Shown here piece after piece: positions 1 through 19,094 of a stretch of 38,858 nucleotides of DNA. Below the pieces are notes generated by a model. That model was given only the letters and a program-made list of their open reading frames with translations, did not search any database and was not told where the DNA came from. Made by a program: the position numbers and the translations under genes. The DNA is taken from the NCBI RefSeq assembly GCF_039545055.1, contig NZ_BAABRP010000026.1, forward strand, positions 1 through 38,858, in the 5' to 3' direction. This stretch comes from Deinococcus carri. Lineage in GTDB: Bacteria > Deinococcota > Deinococci > Deinococcales > Deinococcaceae. Each line of letters opens with the position of its first letter. The first letter of the stretch is position 1.

Positions 1-1
1 C

Positions 2-37
2 CGCTGGCAACGCCGACTCCACCTGCCCACCCTCTGA
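2..37 (+). CDS. possible 3' end of a gene entering from upstream
   Basis: In frame 2 the first bases read through eleven sense codons (R W Q R R L H L P T L) to a TGA at 35-37. A strong hairpin follows twelve bases later, as expected at the end of a transcription unit. Only the tail would be inside the window, so no function can be given, and the frame could be open by chance. Confidence 0.3.
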   Translation, partial: RWQRRLHLPTL

Positions 38-48
38 AGGCAGAGGCC

Positions 49-85
49 GGGCAGCGGGGCGACGTGCGCCGTCGCCCCGCTGCCC
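49..85. terminator. 15-bp perfect hairpin between convergent ends
   Basis: Positions 49-63 are the exact reverse complement of 71-85, with a 7-nt loop. No T-run follows on either strand, so it is terminator-like rather than a classic intrinsic terminator. It lies between the end of the possible upstream gene and the end of the minus-strand gene at 177-677, where a bidirectional terminator would be expected. Confidence 0.6.
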
Positions 86-176
86 ATTCAGCTACTGCGC
101 AACGGGTCTTCAAGACCAGCCCGGTGATATCAGCGGAAATGGAGAGAAGGCGGCGAAGAGGGGGCCTGCCTCCGCG

Positions 177-677
177 TCACACCAGCCACCGGTCTTCGGC
201 GCGGATGCCGTCCAGAACACGCTGGATTACTGACGCACCTTCGTCCTCATTCCAGCGTGAACCGTCCGGATGACGCCACGTGGTTCCGCAGCGGAAAGCC
301 ACAGGACGAACGTCGCAGAAGCGGGACACAGTGCCTGGAACGAGCGTGATGCCGATGGCATAAAGGGCACCGGTGTACGGGCCATCGGCCAGAGCCTCAC
401 GTGCAAGAGCGCGAGCCTGTTCGTCCTCACTCTCGTCGCAGACATCCTCAAATATCCCATCGGTAACGAGACCGAGCATCTCAACTGGAGGCAGGTCATG
501 GGGGGAACCAGCGTCGGCACTGGGGCACATCCAGCCCACCTCGTCCACAAAGTCGGTCAGCGTCTGCACCCGCAACGTCAACTCCTCTGGTTCTGGATTC
601 AAGGTGATGCGGTCACAGGTGACCTCGATGGTGCCCAGGTAGAGGTATTCTCTCGTCTGCTCGCTACTTATCTTCAA
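177..677 (-). CDS. hypothetical protein, accessory islet
   Basis: This 166-residue protein of unknown function starts at a TTG preceded by a strong Shine-Dalgarno sequence (GGGAGG, about 8 nt upstream), which decides the start. It is acidic (a DESEDEQ stretch in the middle) with mixed alpha/beta-looking sequence, no signal peptide, no membrane segment and no motif I recognise. Base composition is visibly less GC-rich than the housekeeping genes beyond position 1500, consistent with acquired DNA. It is divergent from the XRE regulator at 777-1052 across a 100-bp gap that holds a palindrome, so that regulator may control it. A role such as immunity protein or island cargo is only a guess. Confidence 0.7.
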   Translation of the reverse strand: MKISSEQTREYLYLGTIEVTCDRITLNPEPEELTLRVQTLTDFVDEVGWMCPSADAGSPHDLPPVEMLGLVTDGIFEDVCDESEDEQARALAREALADGPYTGALYAIGITLVPGTVSRFCDVRPVAFRCGTTWRHPDGSRWNEDEGASVIQRVLDGIRAEDRWLV

Positions 678-712
678 CAGGTTCCCTCCCTGGTCGCGTT
701 ACCATCAGTGTA

Positions 713-728
713 TCACCCTATAAGGTGA
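713..728. promoter_or_regulatory. palindromic operator candidate TCACC-N6-GGTGA
   Basis: Two 5-bp inverted half-sites separated by CTATAA lie in the divergent gap between the unknown gene (start 677) and the XRE gene (start 777). The size and location suit an XRE-family dimer controlling itself and its neighbour. This is inference from position; no second copy was found in the window. Confidence 0.4.
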
Positions 729-776
729 CATCTGATAGAACGACACCGTGAGAGGCGGATTTAAGACCCTCTGGAT

Positions 777-1052
777 GTGGAAAGTTTTCCCCCAGATGAG
801 CAGCACATTCAGGAGATGCAGCGGCGGCTGGGGCAGCGCATCATGCAACTCCGTAAAGGGAGAGGATGGAGCCAGGACACGTTTGCCCACCTGGCAGGAC
901 TGAATAGGGCGTATCCAAACAAGATCGAAAAGGCCAAGGTAGACCTGAGGTTCAGCACCCTTGTGCGGATTGCCAACGTCTTCGACATGACGGTGGACAG
1001 CTTGCTGACGTTCGATTGGCACGCAGCGTCCGACCCAGGAAAAAGTAAATGA
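777..1052 (+). CDS. XRE-family transcriptional regulator
   Basis: This 91-residue protein consists almost wholly of one helix-turn-helix domain of the HTH_3/cro type (about residues 16-80). It shows the LRKGRGWSQ turn, the A..AGLNR recognition-helix region, an IEKAK segment where classic members have IERG, and a TLVRIANVFDM..DSLL tail. There is no dimerisation or protease domain, so it is a minimal single-domain repressor. The start is uncertain: GTG at 777 lacks a clear ribosome-binding site, and ATG at 816 would trim the first 13 residues while keeping the whole HTH. It is divergent from the unknown gene at 177-677 and probably regulates the pair through the palindrome at 713-728. Confidence 0.85.
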   Translation: MESFPPDEQHIQEMQRRLGQRIMQLRKGRGWSQDTFAHLAGLNRAYPNKIEKAKVDLRFSTLVRIANVFDMTVDSLLTFDWHAASDPGKSK

Positions 1053-1096
1053 CGTGGGCTGTCAGCGTCCCACTCTTTTCTTCATGACCCACGTCA
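1050..1096. repeat. 9-bp inverted repeat after the XRE gene
   Basis: TGACGTGGG at 1050-1058, which includes the XRE stop codon, is matched by CCCACGTCA at 1088-1096 across a 29-nt loop. No T-run follows. It may act as a weak terminator or may be the edge of an insertion. Confidence 0.35.
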
Positions 1097-1432
1097 GCCG
1101 CCCACCCTACGAACGCTGAGGTATTGCGCCACGACTCGTCTTCGCCTCTCCGGTTCTCGTGCGGTTTTCAGCAGCCTGTGTATCAGGGATTTGCTCCTGC
1201 TATTTCAGAGCGTCTCTTGCGCCTGACAGCGTTCGACACGCGGGGCGCGGGAGGTCTAAGGCGATTCTCTCCTTGCCCCTATCCCGTGGTCAGCAGGCGG
1301 GACTCTATGTGGCGTGGTACCGGCCTCACACGCGCACTTCCGGTCGGATGGGGAGCTGCTCGGCTCTAACCGGCTAGGTCATTGTGGCGCAGTTGTGGCA
1401 CTCGGCATTCGTGCGCCGACTGTGAATGGAAA
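1097..1432. other. 336-bp gap with no recognisable gene
   Basis: Short plus-strand frames exist here, including one of about 80 codons from 1124. None has a ribosome-binding site, a TANNNT box or a recognisable family signature, and the frames overlap one another. The segment lies between the XRE gene and tRNA-Lys and may be degraded island DNA. Confidence 0.4.
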
Positions 1433-1455
1433 AAGCCCCGTGCTAGACGGGGCTT
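1433..1455 (-). terminator. intrinsic terminator of tRNA-Lys
   Basis: Read on the minus strand, a 9-bp stem (AAGCCCCGT with ACGGGGCTT, loop of 5) starts 3 nt beyond the CCA end of the tRNA. It ends in a short T-run. This is a classic rho-independent terminator for a monocistronic tRNA. Confidence 0.85.
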
Positions 1456-1458
1456 CTT

Positions 1459-1534
<76 letters not shown>

Positions 1535-1574
1535 GGTCATTTCCCGCTGGGGCCGCGAAGCTTCAGCGGGAGTG

Positions 1575-1603
1575 AGTATACGGAGCCTTCCCGGAGGTGT
1601 CAA
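1575..1603 (-). promoter_or_regulatory. sigma-70-type promoter of tRNA-Lys
   Basis: On the minus strand a perfect TTGACA (1598-1603) is followed after exactly 17 bp by TATACT (1575-1580). Transcription would begin about 34 nt before the mature tRNA. The promoter sits just downstream of the ffh stop codon. Confidence 0.85.
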
Positions 1604-1616
1604 CGCGGCCCGGAAG

Positions 1617-2963
<1,347 letters not shown>

Positions 2964-3012
2964 AGGGCGAGGCTAGCACGCACGCACAAAACGCTTGGTG
3001 TAGCTTGCACCG

Positions 3013-3291
3013 ATGCCCAAACTCGTCCGCGACCGCATTCCCGAACTGTTTCCCGAGAGCCGCTACCGAACCCTGACTACCCCCGAATACGCCGGGGCAC
3101 TCCGGGCCAAGCTGGAGGAGGAGGCGCGGGAATACCTGACCGACCGCACCCCGGAGGAACTCGCGGACGTGCTGGAAGTGCTGCACGCGCTGGCGGCGCT
3201 CCACGGCCTCACGCCAGCCGAACTGGAGGCGCTGCGGGTGCGCAAGGCAGCCGAACGCGGGGGCTTCGAGCGCCGCCTCTGGCTGGAATGA
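3013..3291 (+). CDS. MazG-like nucleotide pyrophosphohydrolase
   Basis: This small all-alpha protein of 92 residues starts KLVRDRIPE and contains LEEEAREYL and [13 protein letters not shown]. That is the conserved core of the phosphoribosyl-ATP pyrophosphatase/MazG-like 'house-cleaning' family, whose acidic residues bind magnesium. Members hydrolyse noncanonical or damaged NTPs; the actual substrate cannot be read from sequence. A TAGCTT box (3001-3006) ends 6 nt before the ATG, indicating a leaderless transcript divergent from ffh. The operator and promoter of the thiolase gene begin just beyond its stop codon. Confidence 0.85.
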   Translation: MPKLVRDRIPELFPESRYRTLTTPEYAGALRAKLEEEAREYLTDRTPEELADVLEVLHALAALHGLTPAELEALRVRKAAERGGFERRLWLE

Positions 3292-3304
3292 CCGGGCAGC
3301 GAAC

Positions 3305-3335
3305 CTAACGCCCGTTAGCCTCCCCGCGCTACACT
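3305..3335 (+). promoter_or_regulatory. thiolase promoter with CTAACG-NN-CGTTAG operator
   Basis: A perfect 14-bp palindrome (3305-3318) lies where the -35 element should be. It is followed by a TACACT -10 box (3330-3335) that ends 6 nt before the ATG. A protein bound here would block RNA polymerase. The same palindrome occurs at 17298-17311 and, with one mismatch, at 30289-30302, each time before a methylmalonyl-CoA mutase subunit gene. The form matches TetR-family operators of the CNAACGNNCGTTNG type that I recall for Thermus PaaR. Confidence 0.75.
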
Positions 3336-3341
3336 GCCCCC

Positions 3342-4523
<1,182 letters not shown>

Positions 4524-4528
4524 GCTGC

Positions 4529-4852
<324 letters not shown>

Positions 4853-4854
4853 AA

Positions 4855-4909
4855 AGCAGCCAGCTTCCAGCTGCCAGTCGCCAGCTTTTGTAGCTGGAAG
4901 CTGGCTGCT
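4855..4909. repeat. intergenic dyad, GCTTCCAGC family
   Basis: Perfect 18-bp arms (4855-4872 and 4892-4909, AGCAGCCAGC... type) surround a 19-nt loop. The element begins 2 nt after the YciI stop codon and ends 24 nt before the dehydrogenase start. Related modules occur at 18986-19094 and 30327-30357. As RNA it would form a long hairpin that could separate or attenuate the tandem genes. Confidence 0.85.
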
Positions 4910-4933
4910 GGAAGCCTTCTCAAAGGAGAAAAA

Positions 4934-5776
<843 letters not shown>

Positions 5777-5781
5777 GCTCT

Positions 5782-5838
5782 GAGCTATGAGGAAAAGGAG
5801 CGGAAGCCAATGCCTTCCGCTCCTTTTCCTCATAGCTC
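5782..5838. repeat. 25-bp perfect dyad, CTATGAG family
   Basis: Positions 5782-5806 are the exact reverse complement of 5814-5838, with a 7-nt loop. This is the longest perfect stem in the window. It begins 5 nt after the dehydrogenase stop. An extra CTCATAGCTCA module follows at 5843-5853, showing that the unit is built of repeated modules. It lies between convergent genes and could act as a bidirectional terminator. Confidence 0.9.
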
Positions 5839-5861
5839 ACGGCTCATAGCTCAGCACCTCT

Positions 5862-6041
5862 TCAGCTATGGCCGGGGTCGGAGTCGTCGGTGGGGCGGCC
5901 GTGCTTGCCCGGATTCTCGTCCGGCTGCGGGGTGTTGTCGTTCGGCTGGTCTATCGGCGTCGGCTCGTCGTGGCTCTCGGTGCGCGAGCGGGCGCTCTCG
6001 GAAAGCTGGCCGCTTTCTCCCTCGCCTTTGCGGTCTGTCAT
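5862..6041 (-). CDS. small disordered hypothetical protein (59 aa)
   Basis: A short gene with a strong Shine-Dalgarno sequence (GGAGG, about 7 nt before the ATG, minus strand). It encodes 59 residues rich in Asp, Glu, Pro, Ser, Asn and Gly (for example [18 protein letters not shown]), with a conserved-looking TDDSDPGHS end. There are no hydrophobic segments, so it should be soluble and intrinsically disordered. Codon use is GC-rich like its neighbours. No family is recognised. It stands alone, convergent with the dehydrogenase and about 80 bp beyond the stop of the AhpD-like gene on the same strand. Confidence 0.7.
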   Translation of the reverse strand: MTDRKGEGESGQLSESARSRTESHDEPTPIDQPNDNTPQPDENPGKHGRPTDDSDPGHS

Positions 6042-6119
6042 GGTGGGCCTCCTCCAGTTCAGCCTAGCCGCTCACGGGGACAACAGGTGGCCAGCTTAAG
6101 ACGCCCTGAAGCGCGGCCC

Positions 6120-6710
<591 letters not shown>

Positions 6711-6791
6711 GGGTTCAGCTTACTGTGGGAATGGGGACATCACGCCCCCTGCTGGAACCTCCATCCCCGTCACGCCGTATCTGTCAGGGAT

Positions 6792-7289
<498 letters not shown>

Positions 7290-7304
7290 GGGATGAGGAA
7301 AGAG

Positions 7305-7317
7305 GGGGCAAGGCCCC
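7305..7317. terminator. weak hairpin between convergent genes
   Basis: GGGGC (7305-7309) pairs with GCCCC (7313-7317) across a 3-nt loop, between the stop codons of the DUF456 gene and the YIP1-like gene. It is short and has no T-run, so it is only a weak terminator candidate. Confidence 0.3.
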
Positions 7318-7339
7318 GTCCCTGAACCCCCATCACGTC

Positions 7340-8029
7340 TCAGAACATCTGCACCAGCACCGGCAACAGGCCCAGCGCCGTCAGGCCCAGCGCGGGGAGC
7401 AGGGGCAACAGGGTGCCGGTCAGGGCACGGCGGCGGTCATCCGTCAGGGTCAGGAAGCCGCGATAGGCGAGGGCGAACTGGAGGAGGGGCGCGAGCAGCA
7501 TCAGCAGCACGGCGATGCGTGCCAGCGGCCAGTGGGCCAGCGCTCGCAGAGTTGTCTGCTGCCGGTGCAGCGCATCAGACTCCAGGAAAAAGGACGGCCA
7601 CTCGGGCTGCGGCAACACCAGCAGCAGCGCGGCCAGCAGCAGATACAGCGGCGGCAGCAGCACAAAAGTCGCGCCGTACACCTCCGCCGCCCGGCCCTCC
7701 CGCCCTGCGCCGAGGTACCCCAGCCCCGCCATCAGCGCCGCGCCCAGCACCGTCAGGAAGAAGGTCCCGAAGGCGTTGGTCGCGTGGGCGGTGAAGGCAG
7801 GCGTGGCATTCTCCAGCCCGGCCGTGGCCGCCACGACGGGCCGCAGCAGCACCGCGTACAGCACGCCCGCCAGCGCGGCGGCCAGCAGCACCGGGGCCAC
7901 GTAGCGCCAGGCTCGCGGCTCGGCCGCCCGCAGCCGCTCGAAAAAGGCGCGGGGGTTGCTCAGCAGTTCGGCGGCAGGCGGTGCCTCGGGAGGAGGGGGC
8001 GGGGGGGCAGGACGGGTGCGGCGGGCCAT
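7340..8029 (-). CDS. YIP1-like membrane protein
   Basis: This 229-residue protein has a proline-rich cytosolic N-terminus ([12 protein letters not shown]) and an amphipathic [10 protein letters not shown] segment. About five membrane helices follow, a layout typical of bacterial YIP1-domain proteins whose function is largely unknown. The start is supported by a minus-strand TAGAGT box 8 nt before the ATG. It lies 24 bp behind the DUF1232 gene on the same strand and could also be co-transcribed with it. Confidence 0.75.
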   Translation of the reverse strand: MARRTRPAPPPPPPEAPPAAELLSNPRAFFERLRAAEPRAWRYVAPVLLAAALAGVLYAVLLRPVVAATAGLENATPAFTAHATNAFGTFFLTVLGAALMAGLGYLGAGREGRAAEVYGATFVLLPPLYLLLAALLLVLPQPEWPSFFLESDALHRQQTTLRALAHWPLARIAVLLMLLAPLLQFALAYRGFLTLTDDRRRALTGTLLPLLPALGLTALGLLPVLVQMF

Positions 8030-8053
8030 ACCCGGTCACTCTAGCGGCCCCGT

Positions 8054-8431
8054 TCAGGCGCGTTGCCCCCACCAGCGCCACAGCAGCCAGGCGGCCAGGA
8101 CGTACAGCCCCAGCATCAGCGCCAGCCCCCACAGGCTGCGGCCCAGGCGGCCGGGCTGCGCGGCGGCCTGCGCGCGGGCGTCGGCCATCACCTGCGGCGG
8201 AATCAGGCGCAGGGCCAACCACAGCCCGGCGGGCACCAGCAGCAGGTCGTCGAGTTGCCCCAGCACCGGGATGAAGTCGGGAATCAGGTCGATGGGACTC
8301 AGCGCGTAGGCCAGGACCAGCAGGGCCAGCAGGCGGGCCGGCCAGGGCGTGCGCGGGTCGCGGGCGGCGAGGCTCAGAGCGAGAAGTTCCGCCTTAAGCC
8401 GCCGGGCAAGGGCACGCAGATGCCCCAGCAC
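8054..8431 (-). CDS. DUF1232 (YkvA-like) membrane protein
   Basis: A 125-residue protein with the DUF1232 signature: [20 protein letters not shown] followed by [28 protein letters not shown] final membrane helix ends in [11 protein letters not shown]. The function of the family is unknown. GTG at 8431 is the best available start because it falls 8 nt after the stop of the CPBP gene. There is no strong ribosome-binding site, so translation is probably coupled to that gene. No in-frame ATG exists before the conserved domain. Confidence 0.82.
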   Translation of the reverse strand: MLGHLRALARRLKAELLALSLAARDPRTPWPARLLALLVLAYALSPIDLIPDFIPVLGQLDDLLLVPAGLWLALRLIPPQVMADARAQAAAQPGRLGRSLWGLALMLGLYVLAAWLLWRWWGQRA

Positions 8432-8439
8432 CCCGCGGG

Positions 8440-9414
<975 letters not shown>

Positions 9415-9483
9415 GGGGGTCAGCCTACCGCGTGAGAGCGGGAGGGAGCCTCCAACAAAAGGCGGAGGTCGGCGGGCCAGCCC

Positions 9484-10506
<1,023 letters not shown>

Positions 10507-10516
10507 GGGGGGAATG

Positions 10517-10576
10517 GTACGCGGTGCGCGGGGAGCGGTGCGCGGTCAGGACTTCTTTTGACCGCGCACCGCGTAC
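10517..10576. repeat. intergenic dyad, GTACGCGGTGCGCGG family
   Basis: The left half holds two staggered copies of the same module (10517-10531 and 10535-10548). The right half (10559-10576) can pair perfectly with either one: 15 bp with the first or 14 bp with the second. Two mutually exclusive hairpins are therefore possible. It starts 8 nt after the EF-G-like stop codon and touches the -10 box of the threonine aldolase gene. Confidence 0.85.
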
Positions 10577-10583
10577 TGCACAC

Positions 10584-12611
<2,028 letters not shown>

Positions 12612-12994
12612 GCAAGATCACCGGACCCTTTCCAGACACGAAGCAAGAAGCAGGCAGGCGAACGACCACCACGCGGGCAGAGGCGATTGAAGGTGCCCAG
12701 AGCTTACACCCGCGGTCGGCGCGGCGGCTCAGTGGTCAGCCAGGGGGCAAGTGAAGGGGGAACGGTGTCGTCCGGGCCGTGCAGGACCCCGGCCCTGACA
12801 CAGCCGACAGCGAAAAGCAAGGCCCGGCGCGGCTCCTTCCTAGGTTCATGACCTCCTGCTCAAGGTCACCTCAGGAGGGGCTTTAGCTGCGGCTCAGCAG
12901 AAGGTGAGCTGTAGCACTCAGACTGCGGCAGTACCGGAAACGCCCTGGCAAGTGATCAGGCGCAACGGCATCTCAAGTACAACGGAGGCTTCAT
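12612..12994. other. 383-bp divergent intergenic region
   Basis: The gap between the EF-G-like gene and the PRC-barrel gene holds no convincing gene. The visible structure is a pair of overlapping dyads at 12849-12878, described separately. Long plus-strand frames through this region are continuations of the antisense frame of the EF-G-like gene and have no start signals. Confidence 0.5.
12849..12878. promoter_or_regulatory. overlapping dyads upstream of PRC-barrel gene
   Basis: TGACCT (12849-12854) is mirrored by AGGTCA (12863-12868). Overlapping it, CCTCCTG (12852-12858) is mirrored by CAGGAGG (12872-12878). The first could be a regulator site; the second could form a hairpin that hides an AGGAGG sequence. 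Both lie about 120 bp before the PRC-barrel start. Their function is inferred only from symmetry. Confidence 0.3.
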
Positions 12995-13867
<873 letters not shown>

Positions 13868-13884
13868 GCTGGCGGGCAGAGCAG

Positions 13885-13902
13885 GGCGGGGGCAACCCCG
13901 CC
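13885..13902 (+). terminator. intrinsic terminator after PRC-barrel gene
   Basis: A 7-bp GC stem (GGCGGGG with CCCCGCC, loop GCAA) is followed by TCTTTGCTGT. It lies between the two DUF2382 genes, so the second gene probably depends on read-through or its own promoter. Confidence 0.7.
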
Positions 13903-13973
13903 TCTTTGCTGTACGGCTGGGGGTCAGCGCCGGCAAAAGCCTCAACCTCAGGGCGGGGAGAAAGGAAGCAGGC

Positions 13974-14447
13974 ATGGACGAACGAGAGCGGGAGCAACAG
14001 GCGCTGGACACGGCCGGGCTGGCCGAGGGCACCGAGCGGCGCGAAATCGTCGAGCGGCTCGTGCTGCACGAGGAGCGGGCCGAGGTGGAGGTGCTGCGCG
14101 ACCTCACGGGCGCGGTGCAGATTCGCCGGGTGGTGACCGAGCGGCAGGAGGTGGTGCCGGTCACGCTGACCAACGAACACCTGGAAATCACGGTCACCGA
14201 CGGCGTGGGCCGCGTCCGCATGAACGGCGAGGTGCTGGAGCCGGGGCGCGTCTACACGGTGGAACTCTCCGAGGAGCGGGCGGAGGTTCGCAAGCAGGTC
14301 TTTCCCCTTCAGGAAGTCACCATCGCCAAGCAGCGCCAGACCTTTACCCACAGCGAGCAGATCACGCTGCGCCGCGAGGAACTGGACGTGCAGGGCCTGG
14401 AGGGCGAGGTCCGCGAACTGGACAGCACCCGGACAGACAACCTCTGA
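13974..14447 (+). CDS. standalone DUF2382 domain protein
   Basis: A 157-residue, strongly charged protein with the DUF2382 pattern of alternating Glu/Arg strands: [35 protein letters not shown], and [29 protein letters not shown]. It lacks the PRC-barrel present in its upstream neighbour, so the pair probably arose by duplication and domain loss. The ATG is chosen because AAGGAAG lies 6-10 nt upstream; the frame continues further upstream without a signal. Function unknown, likely stress related by family association. Confidence 0.85.
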   Translation: MDEREREQQALDTAGLAEGTERREIVERLVLHEERAEVEVLRDLTGAVQIRRVVTERQEVVPVTLTNEHLEITVTDGVGRVRMNGEVLEPGRVYTVELSEERAEVRKQVFPLQEVTIAKQRQTFTHSEQITLRREELDVQGLEGEVRELDSTRTDNL

Positions 14448-14487
14448 AGGTCAGCTTCTCCCGCCCACCGCGACCTATCCTGCTCCC

Positions 14488-15165
14488 ATGAAGCAGGGCA
14501 GCCCGGTGGGCGAACTTATTGTGACGCCGGACGGCTCGCGCACGGCGCAGAGTCTCCGTTTCGGCGAGGCCTACGGCTCGCGGCACGGCGCGGCGGCGCA
14601 GGCCCGACATGTCTTTGTGGAGGGCACCGGAACGGACCAGCACCCGGCCCCGCGTGTGCTGGAGGTAGGCTTCGGCCTGGGGGTAAACTTCCGCGCCACC
14701 CTGGCGGAGGTGGCCCGCCGGGGCACGGCCCTGGAATACCTCGCCTACGAGTTCGACCCCGCCCCGGCCGGGGTGCTGCGCGCGGTCGGGGCGGGCGGCG
14801 AGGGGGCCAACCATCCCGCCTGGGCCGCGCTGCTGGCCGGGTGGGGTCAGGCCTCGCCCCTGGTGGTCGAGGTGCCGGGCGTCACCCTGACGGTCCATTT
14901 CGGGGACGTGCTGGAGGCGGAGTTGCCGCAGAGCTGGGCCACAGCCCTCTATCTGGATGGCTTCTCGCCCGCCCGGAATCCCGAGGTGTGGACCCCGGCG
15001 CTGGCCGGGCGTCTGGCCCAGGCCCTCGCGCCGGGAGGGGTCCTGGCGACCTACAGCGCCGCCGGGCACGTCCGCCGCACGCTGGCGGGGGCCGGGCTGC
15101 GGCCAGAGCGGCGGCCCGGTCCCCCCGGCAAACGCGAATGCCTGTGGGCCGTGCGGGAAGCGTGA
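14488..15165 (+). CDS. mnmD: tRNA mnm5s2U34 methyltransferase (MnmC1/MnmD domain)
   Basis: SAM-dependent methyltransferase that makes the last methylation of 5-methylaminomethyl-(2-thio)uridine at the wobble position. The 225 residues correspond to the N-terminal half of E. coli MnmC. They show a SAM motif [11 protein letters not shown] (58-68), the diagnostic [13 protein letters not shown] (156-168), and the ending [18 protein letters not shown]...[12 protein letters not shown]. The start has a TATCCT box 6 nt before the ATG. Its TGA overlaps the GTG of the next gene (GTGA), so the two are translationally coupled. That neighbour resembles the other half of MnmC, so the enzyme appears split in two. 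Confidence 0.93.
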   Translation: MKQGSPVGELIVTPDGSRTAQSLRFGEAYGSRHGAAAQARHVFVEGTGTDQHPAPRVLEVGFGLGVNFRATLAEVARRGTALEYLAYEFDPAPAGVLRAVGAGGEGANHPAWAALLAGWGQASPLVVEVPGVTLTVHFGDVLEAELPQSWATALYLDGFSPARNPEVWTPALAGRLAQALAPGGVLATYSAAGHVRRTLAGAGLRPERRPGPPGKRECLWAVREA

Positions 15166-16139
15166 GCAGCCAGCCCCACGTGCTGGTGGTCGGCGGGGGC
15201 GTGGCGGGTGCGTCGGTCGCCTACTTCGCCGGGCAGCGGGGCGCGCGGGTGACGGTGGTGGACACCGGACTTCACGCGGCCAGCCAGGTTCCCTCCGCGC
15301 TGGTCAACCCCGTGCGGGGCCAGTCGGGACAGGTGGCGGCAGGGGCCGTGGAGGGGCTGCGCCTCACCTGGGCGCTGGTGGACGCGCTGGGCGAAGCGGG
15401 CGTGGAGGTCCCCCACGGGCGGGGCGGCGTGCTGCGCCCCGTGCCCGACGACCGGACCCGCCAGAAGTTCGAGCGCAACCTCCCCGCGGCCTTGCCGCAC
15501 CGCTGGCTCTCCGTGCAGGAACGGCCCCCCGAACTGGCGGTGGGCTGGGCACACGCCCTCTGGCTGCCGGAGGGCGGCTGGCTGGACGGGGCGGCCTTCA
15601 CGGCGGGGCTGCTCAAGCTCTCGGGGGCGGAGGTCGTGCGGGCCAGGGCCACCGCCTGGGACGCACGAACGGTCACGCTGGACAGCGGCAAGCTCCTGCG
15701 GGGGGACGCCGTGGTGTGGTGCGGCGGGTCAGTGGGCGCGGGTTGGGCGGGCGAGGGGGGCACCCACCGGGCAGGCACGCTGCTGACGCTGGACCGCGCG
15801 GTGACGGAGGTGCCCTTCAGCTTCGGGGCCTATCTCGCACCCGCTGGGACGGGAGGCGTGCTGGGCGCGACCTTCGAGGCCCCCACGCCCACCTGGAAGG
15901 AACCGGCGCTGCCTCTCCCCTCCCTGCGCTGGCTGCTGGGCAAGGCCGACGCGCTGACGGACCTGAGCGGGAACCGGGTCACGGGGCGCTGGAGCGGCTC
16001 CCGCCTCGCCGGGCTGACGGCCGGGCGCGGGGCCGACGGCGTCTGGCGGCTGGCGGGGCTGGGCAGCAAGGGCTTCCTGCTGGGGCCGCTGCACGCGCGT
16101 CACGTCGCCGGTGACGTGGTGGCGGCGCTGAGAGTGTGA
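15162..16139 (+). CDS. FAD-dependent oxidoreductase, MnmC2-like
   Basis: A 325-residue DAO-family flavoprotein with the dinucleotide-binding motif [13 protein letters not shown] (6-18) and an acidic residue after the second strand (VTVVDTG). [10 protein letters not shown] segment sits where MnmC2 and glycine oxidases bind FAD, and the ending [18 protein letters not shown] is typical of the family. The GTG start overlaps the mnmD stop by 4 nt. By sequence layout and coupling to mnmD, the best guess is the separate equivalent of the MnmC2 domain, which oxidatively converts cmnm5U34 to nm5U34. A generic glycine or amino-acid oxidase cannot be excluded. Confidence 0.78.
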   Translation: MSSQPHVLVVGGGVAGASVAYFAGQRGARVTVVDTGLHAASQVPSALVNPVRGQSGQVAAGAVEGLRLTWALVDALGEAGVEVPHGRGGVLRPVPDDRTRQKFERNLPAALPHRWLSVQERPPELAVGWAHALWLPEGGWLDGAAFTAGLLKLSGAEVVRARATAWDARTVTLDSGKLLRGDAVVWCGGSVGAGWAGEGGTHRAGTLLTLDRAVTEVPFSFGAYLAPAGTGGVLGATFEAPTPTWKEPALPLPSLRWLLGKADALTDLSGNRVTGRWSGSRLAGLTAGRGADGVWRLAGLGSKGFLLGPLHARHVAGDVVAALRV

Positions 16140-16174
16140 CGCCTACTCCAGAGAACGTCTAGACTGGCGAGGTT

Positions 16175-17176
<1,002 letters not shown>

Positions 17177-17213
17177 GCGGCCGGGCCTCCCGTTTTCCAA
17201 CCCACCTCCCCGC

Positions 17214-17238
17214 GAGACAGGCCTGATCGGTCTGTCTC
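17214..17238 (+). terminator. intrinsic terminator after homoisocitrate dehydrogenase
   Basis: A 10-bp stem with one G-U pair (GAGACAGGCC with GGTCTGTCTC, loop TGATC) is followed by TTCTCGTTT. A second small hairpin (CTTCTC-GTTT-GAGAAG) follows directly at 17238-17253. Confidence 0.75.
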
Positions 17239-17297
17239 TTCTCGTTTGAGAAGCGCTGGCCCCCTCCCGCGCCCGCCTTCTGCTACCCTATTCCTAC

Positions 17298-17311
17298 CTA
17301 ACGAGCGTTAG
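17298..17311. promoter_or_regulatory. CTAACG-NN-CGTTAG operator before mcmA
   Basis: A perfect palindrome identical in its half-sites to the one before the thiolase gene (spacer AG instead of CC). It lies 27 nt before the mutase start, in the promoter/leader region, and is probably bound by the same repressor. Confidence 0.75.
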
Positions 17312-17338
17312 TTTTTCGCCCCTGTCAGAGGTGCCCAG

Positions 17339-18985
<1,647 letters not shown>

Positions 18986-19094
18986 GGGAGCTTCCAGCCA
19001 CCAGCTTCCAGCAAAGACAAGAAGGGGAGGCATTCCGTCTGGAGTGCCCCCCTTCTTTTCGCTGGCGACTGGCCGCTGGAAGCTGGCCGCTCCC
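18986..19094. repeat. composite dyad filling the mcmA-glgC gap
   Basis: The element occupies every base between the two convergent stop codons. The outer parts carry GCTTCCAGC-family modules in opposite orientation, and GGGAGC/GCTCCC marks the very ends. Inside (19019-19057) is a strong hairpin, AAGAAGGGG...CCCCTTCTT with GGCA/TGCC near the loop, followed by TTTTC. It therefore looks like an intrinsic terminator nested in a repeat of the family seen at 4855-4909. Confidence 0.85.

Noticed and set aside
270..728. 152-codon plus-strand frame
   Set aside because: It overlaps the minus-strand gene at 177-677, which has a much better ribosome-binding site and a more protein-like composition.
1124..1369. 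81-codon frame before tRNA-Lys
   Set aside because: No start signal, low-complexity arginine/glycine-rich translation and overlapping alternatives; no family recognised.
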